From: Rhodobacterales bacterium UBA5972
GTDB lineage: Bacteria; Pseudomonadota; Alphaproteobacteria; Rhodobacterales; Rhodobacteraceae
Length of the DNA stretch: 6,293 bases
Assembly: GCA_002430125.1 (NCBI GenBank)
Contig: DJBQ01000164.1
Location: 2,542 to 8,834 of the forward strand
Reading direction: 5' to 3'
The notes under the pieces are model-generated. The model was not told where the DNA came from and made no database searches. It worked only from the letters and a program-made list of their open reading frames with translations. The position numbers and the translations under genes are program-made. Below are positions 1 through 5,577 of the stretch, one piece after another. Numbering within the stretch: position 1 is the first letter of the stretch; the number at the start of each line of letters is the position of its first letter.

Positions 1-952
1 ATCACCCAAGCCCGCCAATCCTGCGGCGGCCCCGTCGTCACCGCACCGACCACAATGATTCCGCAATCGTCCGACCCCTTATGCCCCGTCACCGGCGGAT
101 CCACCGCCACCACCACCCTGTCCGGTGACGGGGCCACGTCAATCCGCGCCCCTTCAAGCATTGCTTCGGTCCACAAGGCCCCTTCACTTTCGTTCAGAAC
201 CTCGCCCTCCAATTCCTGGCGGCCTAACCGCGTGCCGCCATATTTTGCGGTAACCTCTTCAAGGAACGAGGCCGCCAAAAACGCCTTATTGGCCTGCGTC
301 GGGGCCGAAGTCGTCACAGTCGTCCCCCGCGCCAGAATTTCCTTCAAAACCGGCACGTTCTGCGGCGTTGTTGTCACCACCTGCTGTGGGGCCGATCCCA
401 AACGCAGGCTAAACTGCAGCATGTCCCAGGTTTCCCGGCCCTTTTTCCACTTGGCCAGTTCGTCCACCCAAGCCGCGTCAAATTGCGGCCCGCGCAGGCT
501 GTCCGGGTCATGTGCTGAAAACACTTGCGCCACCGCACCATTCTCCCAAACCAGTCGTTTGCGGGTGGCTTCCCATTTTGGCACCCGGTCAGGCGGCGAA
601 CAGGCAAGAAGGCCGCTTTCGCCAAAAATCATCACCTCACGCACCTGCTCGATGGTCTCGCCCACCAGGGCCGCCCGGCGTCAAGCGGCGTCGCCCCTTC
701 AACCTGGCTGCGCACCCATTCTGCCCCAGCCCGGGTTTTGCCGGCTCCGCGCCCTCCAAGGATCACCCATGTTTTCCAGTCACCGTCCGGGGCCATCTGA
801 TGGTCCATTGCCCAAAATTCGAACAGATAGGGCAAGGCGGCCGCTGCATACGGTGCAAGACTTGCAAGAAAGCCCTCAATCACCTCCGGCGGCTGCGAGG
901 CAAGCCAGGCGGCGCCCGACTTCCCGCCGCGCCTCAGCGAGGTCAAGGGCAT
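1..952 (-). pseudogene. GTA-type terminase large subunit (g2-like), frameshifted and cut by the left edge
   Basis: This gene encodes the DNA-packaging motor of a gene transfer agent or tailed phage: an ATPase that drives DNA into proheads, joined to a nuclease that cuts it. From ATG 952 the first frame gives 94 family-like residues, including LPYLFEFWA (about 40-48) and Walker A GGRGAGKT (66-73). It then leaves frame near 668-676 and stops at 632-634 after a 12-residue nonsense tail. The -1 frame continues without another stop to the left edge, from ALVGETIEQVREVMIF through Walker B-like FDAAWVDELAKW, coupling motif TTTP, GGTRLGRQELEGE and VVVAVDPP, the probable start of the RNase H-like nuclease. 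One missing base would restore the frame. Remembered homologues have extra residues (an RRV-like stretch) before ALVGET, so a deletion of about 13 nt may fit better. The start is placed by similarity; its Shine-Dalgarno is weak, and a GTG at 883 is an alternative. Family confidence is high. Whether the break is biological or a sequence error cannot be told here. Confidence 0.85.
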
Positions 953-1199
953 GTCCGTCTGAAATTCCTGCGCATTCGCGCCTTTGTGTCTCAAGCTGTT
1001 TCTCCTGCTCACGCACCGACAGCAACGATTTCCAATAAAGCGCCAGCGAGTTTGAAAAGGCCCGCACTTCAGGATCGGTCGCTTCATTTAACTTGGCGAT
1101 CCCCAACTCCAGGTTCGCGCTGATTTTGGCAAAGTCTGCTTGTGCCTTCCGAAGCATGTCTTCGGCTGGCGTTCCCGTTTCGGGCAGTTCTATAGTCAT
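876..1199 (-). CDS. GTA small terminase subunit (g1-like)
   Basis: The 107-residue protein opens MTIELPETGTPAEDMLRKAQ and is charged and probably mostly helical. A likely coiled or helical stretch spans about residues 43-75 (ending REQEKQLETQRRE), and the C-terminal block ALDLAEARREVGRRL is about 84-98. It has no signal peptide or membrane segment. Its size, its place directly before the large terminase, and the character of its C-terminus match GTA gp1, described in Rhodobacter capsulatus as the small terminase that recruits DNA to the packaging motor. The frame is intact. It overlaps the large-terminase start by 77 nt (876-952), so the two are probably translationally linked. ATG 1199 is preceded by a GAGAAGG Shine-Dalgarno at 1211-1217. 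The assignment rests on context and remembered family resemblance rather than a sharp motif; another small phage packaging protein is the alternative. Confidence 0.75.
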   Translation of the reverse strand: MTIELPETGTPAEDMLRKAQADFAKISANLELGIAKLNEATDPEVRAFSNSLALYWKSLLSVREQEKQLETQRRECAGISDGHALDLAEARREVGRRLACLAAAGGD

Positions 1200-1210
1200 A
1201 TAGCTAAAGG

Positions 1211-1217
1211 CCTTCTC
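1211..1217 (-). promoter_or_regulatory. Ribosome binding site of the g1-like gene
   Basis: GAGAAGG on the minus strand lies 11 nt before ATG 1199. The spacing is slightly long but this is the only good purine-rich site, and it supports the ATG start. It lies downstream of the terminator hairpin, so only transcripts that pass the hairpin carry it. Confidence 0.6.
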
Positions 1218-1237
1218 ATGCTCCGCACGAGGGAAAC

Positions 1238-1270
1238 AAAAAAGCGACCCACCGTTTCCAGTGTGTCGCT
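1238..1270 (-). terminator. Intrinsic terminator or attenuator between mltG and the GTA-like genes
   Basis: Arms 1261-1270 and 1243-1252 form a 10-bp stem with one mismatch (outer six pairs AGCGAC/GTCGCT) around an 8-nt loop. A run of T follows on the minus strand (six A on the plus strand at 1238-1243). This is a textbook rho-independent terminator for leftward transcription. It can end the fabF-mltG transcript. It also lies downstream of the promoter at 1297-1325, so it would act on that transcript too. Confidence 0.75.
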
Positions 1271-1296
1271 AACCCATTTCTTCCAGCTTGATACAA

Positions 1297-1325
1297 TGTA
1301 TACTTTGAAGCGCTCTATAAGTCAA
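1297..1325 (-). promoter_or_regulatory. Near-consensus sigma70 promoter upstream of the GTA-like genes
   Basis: On the minus strand TTGACT (-35, 1320-1325) and TATACA (-10, 1297-1302) are separated by exactly 17 bp. This is the best housekeeping-type promoter I see in the window. Transcription would start near 1290, about 90 nt before the g1-like ATG at 1199. It would run into the hairpin with T-run at 1238-1270 after roughly 20 nt. An 8-bp palindrome AGATATCT lies just upstream of the -35. No known operator was recognised. Confidence 0.65.
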
Positions 1326-1364
1326 GAGATATCTTCTAGGTTGCATAAAAAATTCACCCGAAAA

Positions 1365-2366
1365 TCAGTCCCCAGACGCTCCCGCCTTCTTTTCCGCCTC
1401 GATCTTTCGCCACGCGCGCACGTTTTTGTTATGCTCGTCAATGGTTTGCGCAAAAGCATGGCCGCCGGTTCCATCCGCCACAAAAAACACAAACTTACTA
1501 TCCTCAGGGTTCAAAGCCGCCTCAATCGAGGCTTTCCCGGGGTTTGCAATCGGTGTTGGCGGCAATCCGTCGATCAAATAGGTGTTATAATCCGTCTTGC
1601 CGCGCAATTCGCTTGCCCGCAAACCGCGTCCCAAAGGCCCTTTGCCCATGGTGATTCCATAAACCACTGTCGGGTCGGTCTGCAGCCGCATGCCCCGGTT
1701 CAGCCGATTGATAAAAACCGAGGCAACCAATTTACGTTCGGCCACCAACCCGGTTTCTTTTTCGATGATCGACGCCAAAGTCAAAGCCTCCTCAGGCGTA
1801 TTCAGCGGCAGCCCCTCGGCCCGCAACGACCAGGCTTCGCTCAAAATCTTGCGCTGCGCGTCTGCCATCCGTGTCAGCACCGATTGCCGGCTGTCACCTT
1901 TGGAAATCGAATAGGTGTCGGGCGCCAACCAACCCTCCGGCGGAATGTCGGTTATTTCCCCGCTCAACAGCAGTTCGACATTCAGCAATTGCACGATCTG
2001 CCAACTGGTCAGCCCTTCAGGCACCGTCACCTGATAAGCCAGTGCCCGCCCCGAGGTCACAAGGCCCAGAATATCCTTCATCGACGCATGCGCCGGCACT
2101 TTATATTCGCCAAACTTCAGCTTCCGGTCATCGCCGCCGTATCGGGCCGCGATCCTGAATATACGACCGTTGGAAATCAGCCCCTGTGCTTCCAACCGCT
2201 CGGACACCGCCTTCAAACGATCACCTGCGGCCACCACGAAAACTGCGTCTTCGCTGAATTCACCGGCTACCTTCATTTGCGCAGCCCCCCACGCAATTAC
2301 CCCGCCCAGCATCAGCATAAGGACGATCAGCAGTGTTATAGCGTTCGAAGCAATGTGGCGAACCAT
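1365..2366 (-). CDS. mltG: Endolytic murein transglycosylase MltG (YceG family)
   Basis: MltG is an inner-membrane lytic transglycosylase that cleaves nascent peptidoglycan strands and is thought to terminate glycan synthesis; older annotations call it an aminodeoxychorismate lyase-like protein. The 333-residue product has a short cytoplasmic N-terminus and one membrane segment at about residues 8-29 (ITLLIVLMLMLGGVIAWGAA). A LysM-like region (about 40-105) and the YceG catalytic domain follow. The signature LASIIEKETG places the catalytic glutamate at E202. Other family blocks are EGWLAPDTY (144-152), LQTDPTVVYG (228-237), DYNTYLIDGLPPTPIANPG (259-277) and ALNPE. Length is normal. ATG 2366 lies 6 nt after the fabF stop, with an AGGA-type ribosome site in the gap and fabF end, so it is surely cotranscribed with fabF. 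The hairpin at 1238-1270 is its likely terminator. Confidence 0.96.
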   Translation of the reverse strand: MVRHIASNAITLLIVLMLMLGGVIAWGAAQMKVAGEFSEDAVFVVAAGDRLKAVSERLEAQGLISNGRIFRIAARYGGDDRKLKFGEYKVPAHASMKDILGLVTSGRALAYQVTVPEGLTSWQIVQLLNVELLLSGEITDIPPEGWLAPDTYSISKGDSRQSVLTRMADAQRKILSEAWSLRAEGLPLNTPEEALTLASIIEKETGLVAERKLVASVFINRLNRGMRLQTDPTVVYGITMGKGPLGRGLRASELRGKTDYNTYLIDGLPPTPIANPGKASIEAALNPEDSKFVFFVADGTGGHAFAQTIDEHNKNVRAWRKIEAEKKAGASGD

Positions 2367-2372
2367 ATCCTG

Positions 2373-3635
2373 TTATCCGTTTACCCGGCCAAACAGCACC
2401 GAGGCGTTGGTGCCGCCAAAACCGAAAGAATTTGACATCGCGACATCGATCTTGCGCGCAACCGCAACCTTTGGGGCCAGATCAATCAGCGGTTCAACCG
2501 CAGGATTATCAAGATTGAGCGTCGGTGGCGCCACCTGATCGCGCAAAGCCAAAATGCAGAAAATTGCCTCGACTGCGCCTGCAGCCCCCAAAAGATGGCC
2601 AATTGCCGATTTCGTTGACGACATCGTGGCGTTCTTGGCATGTTCACCCAGCAAACGTTCCACCGCCGCCAATTCGATGGTATCAGCCATCGTACTGGTG
2701 CCATGCGCATTTATGTAATCAATCGCATCCGGCGGCAGGTCTGCATTCTTTAAGGCAGCCTGCATCGCCCGATACCCGCCATTGCCGTCTTCTGCCGGGG
2801 CGGTAATATGATAGGCATCGCCCGACATGCCGTATCCCAGAATTTCACCGTATATCTTAGCACCGCGCGCCTTGGCGTGTTCGTATTCCTCAAGCACCAC
2901 GATACCCGCGCCTTCACCCATAACAAAACCATCCCGGTCGCCGTCATAAGGGCGCGAAGCGGCCTGCGGATCATGCGCACGTTTTGTCGACAACGCCTTA
3001 CAGGCATTAAATCCAGCAACCCCGATCTCGCAAATCGGCGCTTCGGCACCGCCAGCAACCATGACATCTGCGTCGCCAAACATGATCAGCCTTGCCGCGT
3101 CACCAATCGCATGCGCGCCGGTTGAGCAGGCGGTGACAACCGAATGGTTCGGACCTTTGAAACCAAACCGTATTGACACCTGACCCGAGATAAGATTGAT
3201 CAGCGAACCGGGAATAAAGAACGGCGAAATCCGCCTTGGGCCTTTTTCCTTTAGCAATATCGCCGTATCGGCAATGGTCGATAATCCACCGATACCGGAC
3301 CCGATCATCACACCTGTGCGCAACCTATCCTCTTCATCTTCAGGCTCCCAACCAGCATCGCGCACCGCCTGAACAGCGGCCGTCATGCCATAAAGGATAA
3401 AGTCGTCGACCTTGCGGCTGTCTTTCGGGGCCATCCAGTCGTCGCGGTTGAACGTCCCGTCTGTGCCGTCGCCAATCGGGATCTCGCAGGCGTAGTCGGT
3501 GACCAGATGAGATGCGTCAAACCGCTTTATGGTGCCTGCTGCCGATTTCCCGGCCAACAGACGCGACCATGTTTCCTCGACCCCGCAAGCCAATGGCGAA
3601 ACCATTCCTAATCCTGTGACAACCACACGACGCAT
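2373..3635 (-). CDS. fabF: Beta-ketoacyl-ACP synthase II (FabF)
   Basis: FabF condenses malonyl-ACP with a growing acyl-ACP, releasing CO2, in the elongation cycle of type II fatty-acid synthesis in the cytoplasm. The 420-residue thiolase-fold protein is full length, starting MRRVVVTGLGMVSPLACGVE. The Cys-His-His centre is visible: C170 in VVTACSTGAHAIG, H311 in INAHGTST and H347 in KSAIGHLLGAAGA. The conserved lysine is K342, and the C-terminal loop SFGFGGTNA is present. C-to-H spacings match E. coli FabF (163/303/340). The start is fixed by similarity and by GAGGTGA at 3640-3646, 4 nt before the ATG. In many bacteria fabF directly follows acpP; here a decayed gene and a terminator separate them, so fabF probably has its own promoter. 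mltG follows 6 nt later. FabB is unlikely given the sequence and the operon. Confidence 0.97.
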   Translation of the reverse strand: MRRVVVTGLGMVSPLACGVEETWSRLLAGKSAAGTIKRFDASHLVTDYACEIPIGDGTDGTFNRDDWMAPKDSRKVDDFILYGMTAAVQAVRDAGWEPEDEEDRLRTGVMIGSGIGGLSTIADTAILLKEKGPRRISPFFIPGSLINLISGQVSIRFGFKGPNHSVVTACSTGAHAIGDAARLIMFGDADVMVAGGAEAPICEIGVAGFNACKALSTKRAHDPQAASRPYDGDRDGFVMGEGAGIVVLEEYEHAKARGAKIYGEILGYGMSGDAYHITAPAEDGNGGYRAMQAALKNADLPPDAIDYINAHGTSTMADTIELAAVERLLGEHAKNATMSSTKSAIGHLLGAAGAVEAIFCILALRDQVAPPTLNLDNPAVEPLIDLAPKVAVARKIDVAMSNSFGFGGTNASVLFGRVNG

Positions 3636-3672
3636 TCACTCACCTCTTGATACTGCCTCTTAACTTGGGCAC

Positions 3673-3701
3673 CTGATACGAAAAACCGCAACAGGGAGCA
3701 A
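3673..3701 (-). promoter_or_regulatory. Possible fabF-mltG promoter
   Basis: On the minus strand TTGCTC (3696-3701) and TATCAG (3673-3678) have a 17-bp spacer and lie about 40 nt upstream of the fabF ATG at 3635. The match is moderate. It is offered because acpP ends in a terminator and the gene before fabF is broken, so fabF needs a promoter nearby. Readthrough from further upstream is the alternative. Confidence 0.3.
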
Positions 3702-3711
3702 GCACTACTGC

Positions 3712-4311
3712 CTATTGCGGCCAACTGGCAAATCGCCGTTGCTGCTCGACCGCATTTCGCAGCTGAATTTTCAACTTTACCAACTCGATTTCCAAGAACA
3801 TCGCGTCATTGGTATCTTTGGCAGTATTGCGCCGCTTCAGTTCATTTATCTTTTCCTCAACCCGCCAGATATTCTGTTCAATCCTGTCGATCCCGACTTG
3901 CAAATTGCGGTATTTGGCGCCGAAATTATAGCCGCGCTGCATTTTTTCTATGGCTGTCTTGCTGCAAACCGCGCTGATTTTTGCCCCGCACGGCCAAGCA
4001 AATAGGCGGATTTCGGCGTACAATAGGCCAGCACCCCGGCTGCATGCCCGCGCAACCACTCCGCTGCATTTGGTTGAACACCAGCCGATGAACACGTCTG
4101 ACGAAGTTGGGCAAGATAATCTTCGGTCAATCCCATATGCCCGTCAGACAGGCCCATCTAATACCAGTCATCACTTTGGCAGGTTTGTTTATGGGTCAGC
4201 CCCTTGTTTATTAGTATCCGGAAAGCATCCCGCCAGCACCAGCAGAGCCAAACTCATCAAGATGGGCAACCCCCTTGCCCGCCTCTGCAGAATTCTCATC
4301 ATTGCCACCAT
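3712..4311 (-). pseudogene. Decayed lipoprotein gene with a DUF2799 domain
   Basis: The reading starts at ATG 4311 after a good GAGGAG site (4320-4325). It begins MVAMMRILQRRARG, then a hydrophobic stretch ending LALLVLAGC, a lipoprotein signal with lipobox LAGC. Three lesions break the gene. First, an extra G in a G4 run (4200-4203) shifts the frame soon after the lipobox and gives an early TAA. Second, a TAG (4158-4160) interrupts DDWY-stop-MGLSDG. Third, a base is missing in an A5 run (plus-strand T5, 3978-3982) at GQK/ISAVC. Correcting the frames gives about 199 residues with the DUF2799 pattern: LTHKQTCQSDDWY, MGLSDGHMGLTEDY, GVLAYCTPKSAYLLGRAGQK, then QRGYNFGAKY and a charged C-terminal helix rich in E, K and R (IDRIEQNIWRVEEKINELKR), probably a coiled coil. 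DUF2799 is recognised from memory as a conserved, mostly uncharacterised envelope protein family; its function is unknown. Stop at 3712-3714. Sequence error could explain the two homopolymer shifts but less easily the TAG. Confidence 0.8.
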
Positions 4312-4348
4312 AGCTCCGACTCCTCAAGCGACGCGTGCATTTGGCTGC

Positions 4349-4354
4349 ATTATA
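4349..4354 (-). promoter_or_regulatory. Consensus -10 hexamer before the DUF2799 pseudogene, no clear -35
   Basis: TATAAT on the minus strand lies 37 nt upstream of ATG 4311, just past the acpP terminator, which is where the pseudogene's promoter should be. The -35 position at 16-18 bp spacing falls inside the terminator hairpin and reads like CCCTAG or TCCCTA, far from TTGACA. It may be a remnant or activator-dependent promoter, or chance. Confidence 0.25.
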
Positions 4355-4359
4355 ACGCG

Positions 4360-4385
4360 AAAAGGCGCCCCTAGGGACGCCTTTT
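4360..4385 (-). terminator. acpP terminator (symmetrical hairpin)
   Basis: AAAAGGCG (4360-4367) pairs perfectly with CGCCTTTT (4378-4385). Inside it, a C/A mismatch is followed by a CC/GG extension around CTAG. The structure begins 23 nt after the acpP stop and carries a T run on either strand, so it could work in both directions. Leftward termination after acpP is the obvious role, keeping the very abundant acpP message separate from fabF. Confidence 0.75.
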
Positions 4386-4408
4386 CTGAATGCTCAGGGG
4401 TAAACCGC

Positions 4409-4642
4409 TTATGAAGCTTCGGTAATAAACTTTACCGCATCGCCAAACGATTGGATCGTTTCAGCCGCGTCATCCGGAATTTCAATTCCGAATTCTTCTT
4501 CAAACGCCATCACCAGTTCAACGGTGTCAAGGCTGTCAGCGCCAAGATCGTCAATGAACGAGGCATTTTCTGTTACCTTGTCTTCGTCAACGCTCAAGTG
4601 CTCGACAACAATTTTTTTAACGCGATCTGCGATGTCGCTCAT
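4409..4642 (-). CDS. acpP: Acyl carrier protein
   Basis: This small acidic four-helix protein carries growing acyl chains as thioesters on 4'-phosphopantetheine. The 77-residue product starts [16 protein letters not shown], and the DDLGADSLD motif (31-39) places the phosphopantetheine attachment site at S37. Further family blocks are [17 protein letters not shown] and a C-terminal amphipathic helix. The ATG at 4642 is chosen over an in-frame ATG at 4693: MSDIADRV is the usual ACP N-terminus, and TGAGGAAC at 4650-4654 (core GAGGA) gives a well-spaced ribosome site. It is flanked by its own promoter (4773-4800) and terminator (4360-4385), consistent with the high, independent expression typical of acpP. 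FabD, FabG and FabF nearby all act on acyl-ACP. Confidence 0.98.
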   Translation of the reverse strand: MSDIADRVKKIVVEHLSVDEDKVTENASFIDDLGADSLDTVELVMAFEEEFGIEIPDDAAETIQSFGDAVKFITEAS

Positions 4643-4661
4643 TTTTTGTTCCTCATAGTTG

Positions 4662-4675
4662 CGGGATATTTCCCG
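4662..4675 (-). promoter_or_regulatory. Small hairpin in the acpP leader
   Basis: CGGGA (4662-4666) and TCCCG (4671-4675) form a perfect 5-bp stem with a 4-nt AT loop. It ends 7 nt upstream of the ribosome site core of acpP. In the mRNA it could protect the 5' region or modulate ribosome access. The neighbouring repeat GGGAAAcGGGAAA makes chance possible. Confidence 0.3.
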
Positions 4676-4772
4676 TTTCCCAGCCAAAACCACCTAATGG
4701 CAGTCATCCTGACCTGTTAGATTGGGTGAAACTGCATATTTTGCAAAGTTCCGCCCGGCAATTCTGAAGCGC

Positions 4773-4800
4773 GCTATAGCACAAGTTTTCCTGAACGCAA
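4773..4800 (-). promoter_or_regulatory. acpP promoter
   Basis: Minus-strand TTGCGT (-35, 4795-4800) and TATAGC (-10, 4773-4778) are separated by 16 bp, in the 186-nt gap between fabG and acpP. Transcription would start near 4766, leaving a leader of about 120 nt. The -10 sits in the perfect palindrome GCTATAGC (4773-4780). Readthrough from fabG is also possible, since I see no terminator after fabG. Confidence 0.5.
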
Positions 4801-4828
4801 ATGGAATCACTCGCTAAATCAGATGGTA

Positions 4829-5566
4829 TCAGATCATGGCCATGCCACCGTTAACATGCAAGGTCTGTCCAGTGACATAAGCCGCCTCGATCGAGGCTAA
4901 ATAAAGTGCTGCGGCTGCGATTTCATCTGCCTCACCCATCCGACCAGCCGGAATGGCCGCCAGAATGCCAGACTTCTGGGCGTCACTCAGTTTGTCGGTC
5001 ATCGCCGTGGCAATAAAACCCGGCGCGATGCAGTTGACCGTGATCCCGCGGCTCGCAACTTCGGCCGCAATTGATTTTGACATACCAACCATCCCCGCCT
5101 TGCTGGCCGCATAGTTCGCCTGCCCTGGATTGCCCGTGGTGCCAACCACCGACGACACGTTAATGATCCGCCCCCAGCGGGCTTTCATCATGCCGCGTAT
5201 CGCGCCGCGACACAGCCGCATGGTGGATGTCAGGTTGATGTTCACAACGCTGGCCCAGTCATCATCTGACATGCGCATGAACAGGTTATCCTTGGTCACT
5301 CCGGCATTGTTCACCAAAATATCCAGACTTCCCATAACCTCGACTGCTTGCTTTGGCAAAGCATCAACTGCCTCGGCGTCTGACAGGTTGCACGCCAGAA
5401 CATGCGCCCGATCGCCCAGTTCCGCCGCCAAAGCGTTCAGCGGTTCAATCCGGGTACCTGACAAAGCGACCGTCGCACCAGCGCCGTGCAAGGCTTTTGC
5501 GATCGCCGCGCCAATACCACCGGAAGCCCCGGTTACCAGCGCATTTTTTCCTTTTAAATCAAACAT
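4829..5566 (-). CDS. fabG: 3-oxoacyl-ACP reductase (FabG)
   Basis: FabG reduces 3-oxoacyl-ACP to (R)-3-hydroxyacyl-ACP with NADPH, the first reductive step of each elongation cycle. The 245-residue product is a classical short-chain dehydrogenase of normal FabG length. It shows the Rossmann glycine motif TGASGGIG (12-19), NNAG (86-89), catalytic S138 in NVSS, and the Y152-x3-K156 pair in YAASK, with N110-type NINLTS before it. The C-terminal NGGMAMI resembles the usual FabG end. The start is taken as the second of two nearby ATGs (5566 rather than 5572): the AAGGA site at 5573-5577 abuts the first ATG but is correctly 6 nt from the second. The site overlaps the fabD stop codon, so the two genes are cotranscribed and probably translationally coupled. 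Position between fabD and acpP makes FabG far likelier than another SDR. Confidence 0.97.
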   Translation of the reverse strand: MFDLKGKNALVTGASGGIGAAIAKALHGAGATVALSGTRIEPLNALAAELGDRAHVLACNLSDAEAVDALPKQAVEVMGSLDILVNNAGVTKDNLFMRMSDDDWASVVNINLTSTMRLCRGAIRGMMKARWGRIINVSSVVGTTGNPGQANYAASKAGMVGMSKSIAAEVASRGITVNCIAPGFIATAMTDKLSDAQKSGILAAIPAGRMGEADEIAAAALYLASIEAAYVTGQTLHVNGGMAMI

Positions 5567-5572
5567 ATACAT

Positions 5573-5577
5573 TCCTT
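5573..5577 (-). promoter_or_regulatory. fabG ribosome binding site, deciding between two ATGs
   Basis: AAGGA shares bases with the fabD TAA stop (5576-5578). It touches ATG 5572 directly, so initiation there is unlikely, but it is 6 nt from ATG 5566. This favours a product starting MFDLKGKNALVTG. Confidence 0.6.

Noticed and set aside
660..680. Programmed ribosomal frameshift in the terminase.
   Set aside because: No slippery heptamer (X XXY YYZ) is present around the frame change, and terminases are not a known class for this. Mutation or sequence error is simpler.
55..1038. Open plus-strand frame of 327 codons opposite the terminase genes.
   Set aside because: Its translation is low-complexity (rich in S, R, P, A) with no family resemblance, while the opposite strand encodes clear terminase motifs. 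It is open only because of the codon bias of the real genes.
1169..1190. Two GTTC elements that might form an alphaproteobacterial LexA box upstream of the terminase genes.
   Set aside because: The spacing is 12, not the 7 bases of the GTTC-N7-GTTC box, and they lie inside the g1 coding region.
1200..1364. A tRNA, attachment site or integrase remnant between mltG and the GTA-like genes.
   Set aside because: No cloverleaf or repeat was seen. The gap is explained by promoter, hairpin and ribosome site.
1140..2435. Long plus-strand frame of 431 codons across mltG.
   Set aside because: It is antisense to an unmistakable MltG, spans the intergenic promoter and terminator, has no recognisable domain, and is a mirror of mltG codon use.
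3950..4414. Plus-strand frame of 154 codons opposite the DUF2799 pseudogene.
   Set aside because: No ribosome site or domain was seen, and it runs through the acpP terminator. The minus strand has a coherent though broken protein.
4818..4834. Direct repeat ATCAGAT, two copies 3 nt apart, at the end of fabG.
   Set aside because: Seven bases partly inside the fabG coding end is within chance, with no second structure and no match to a known operator.
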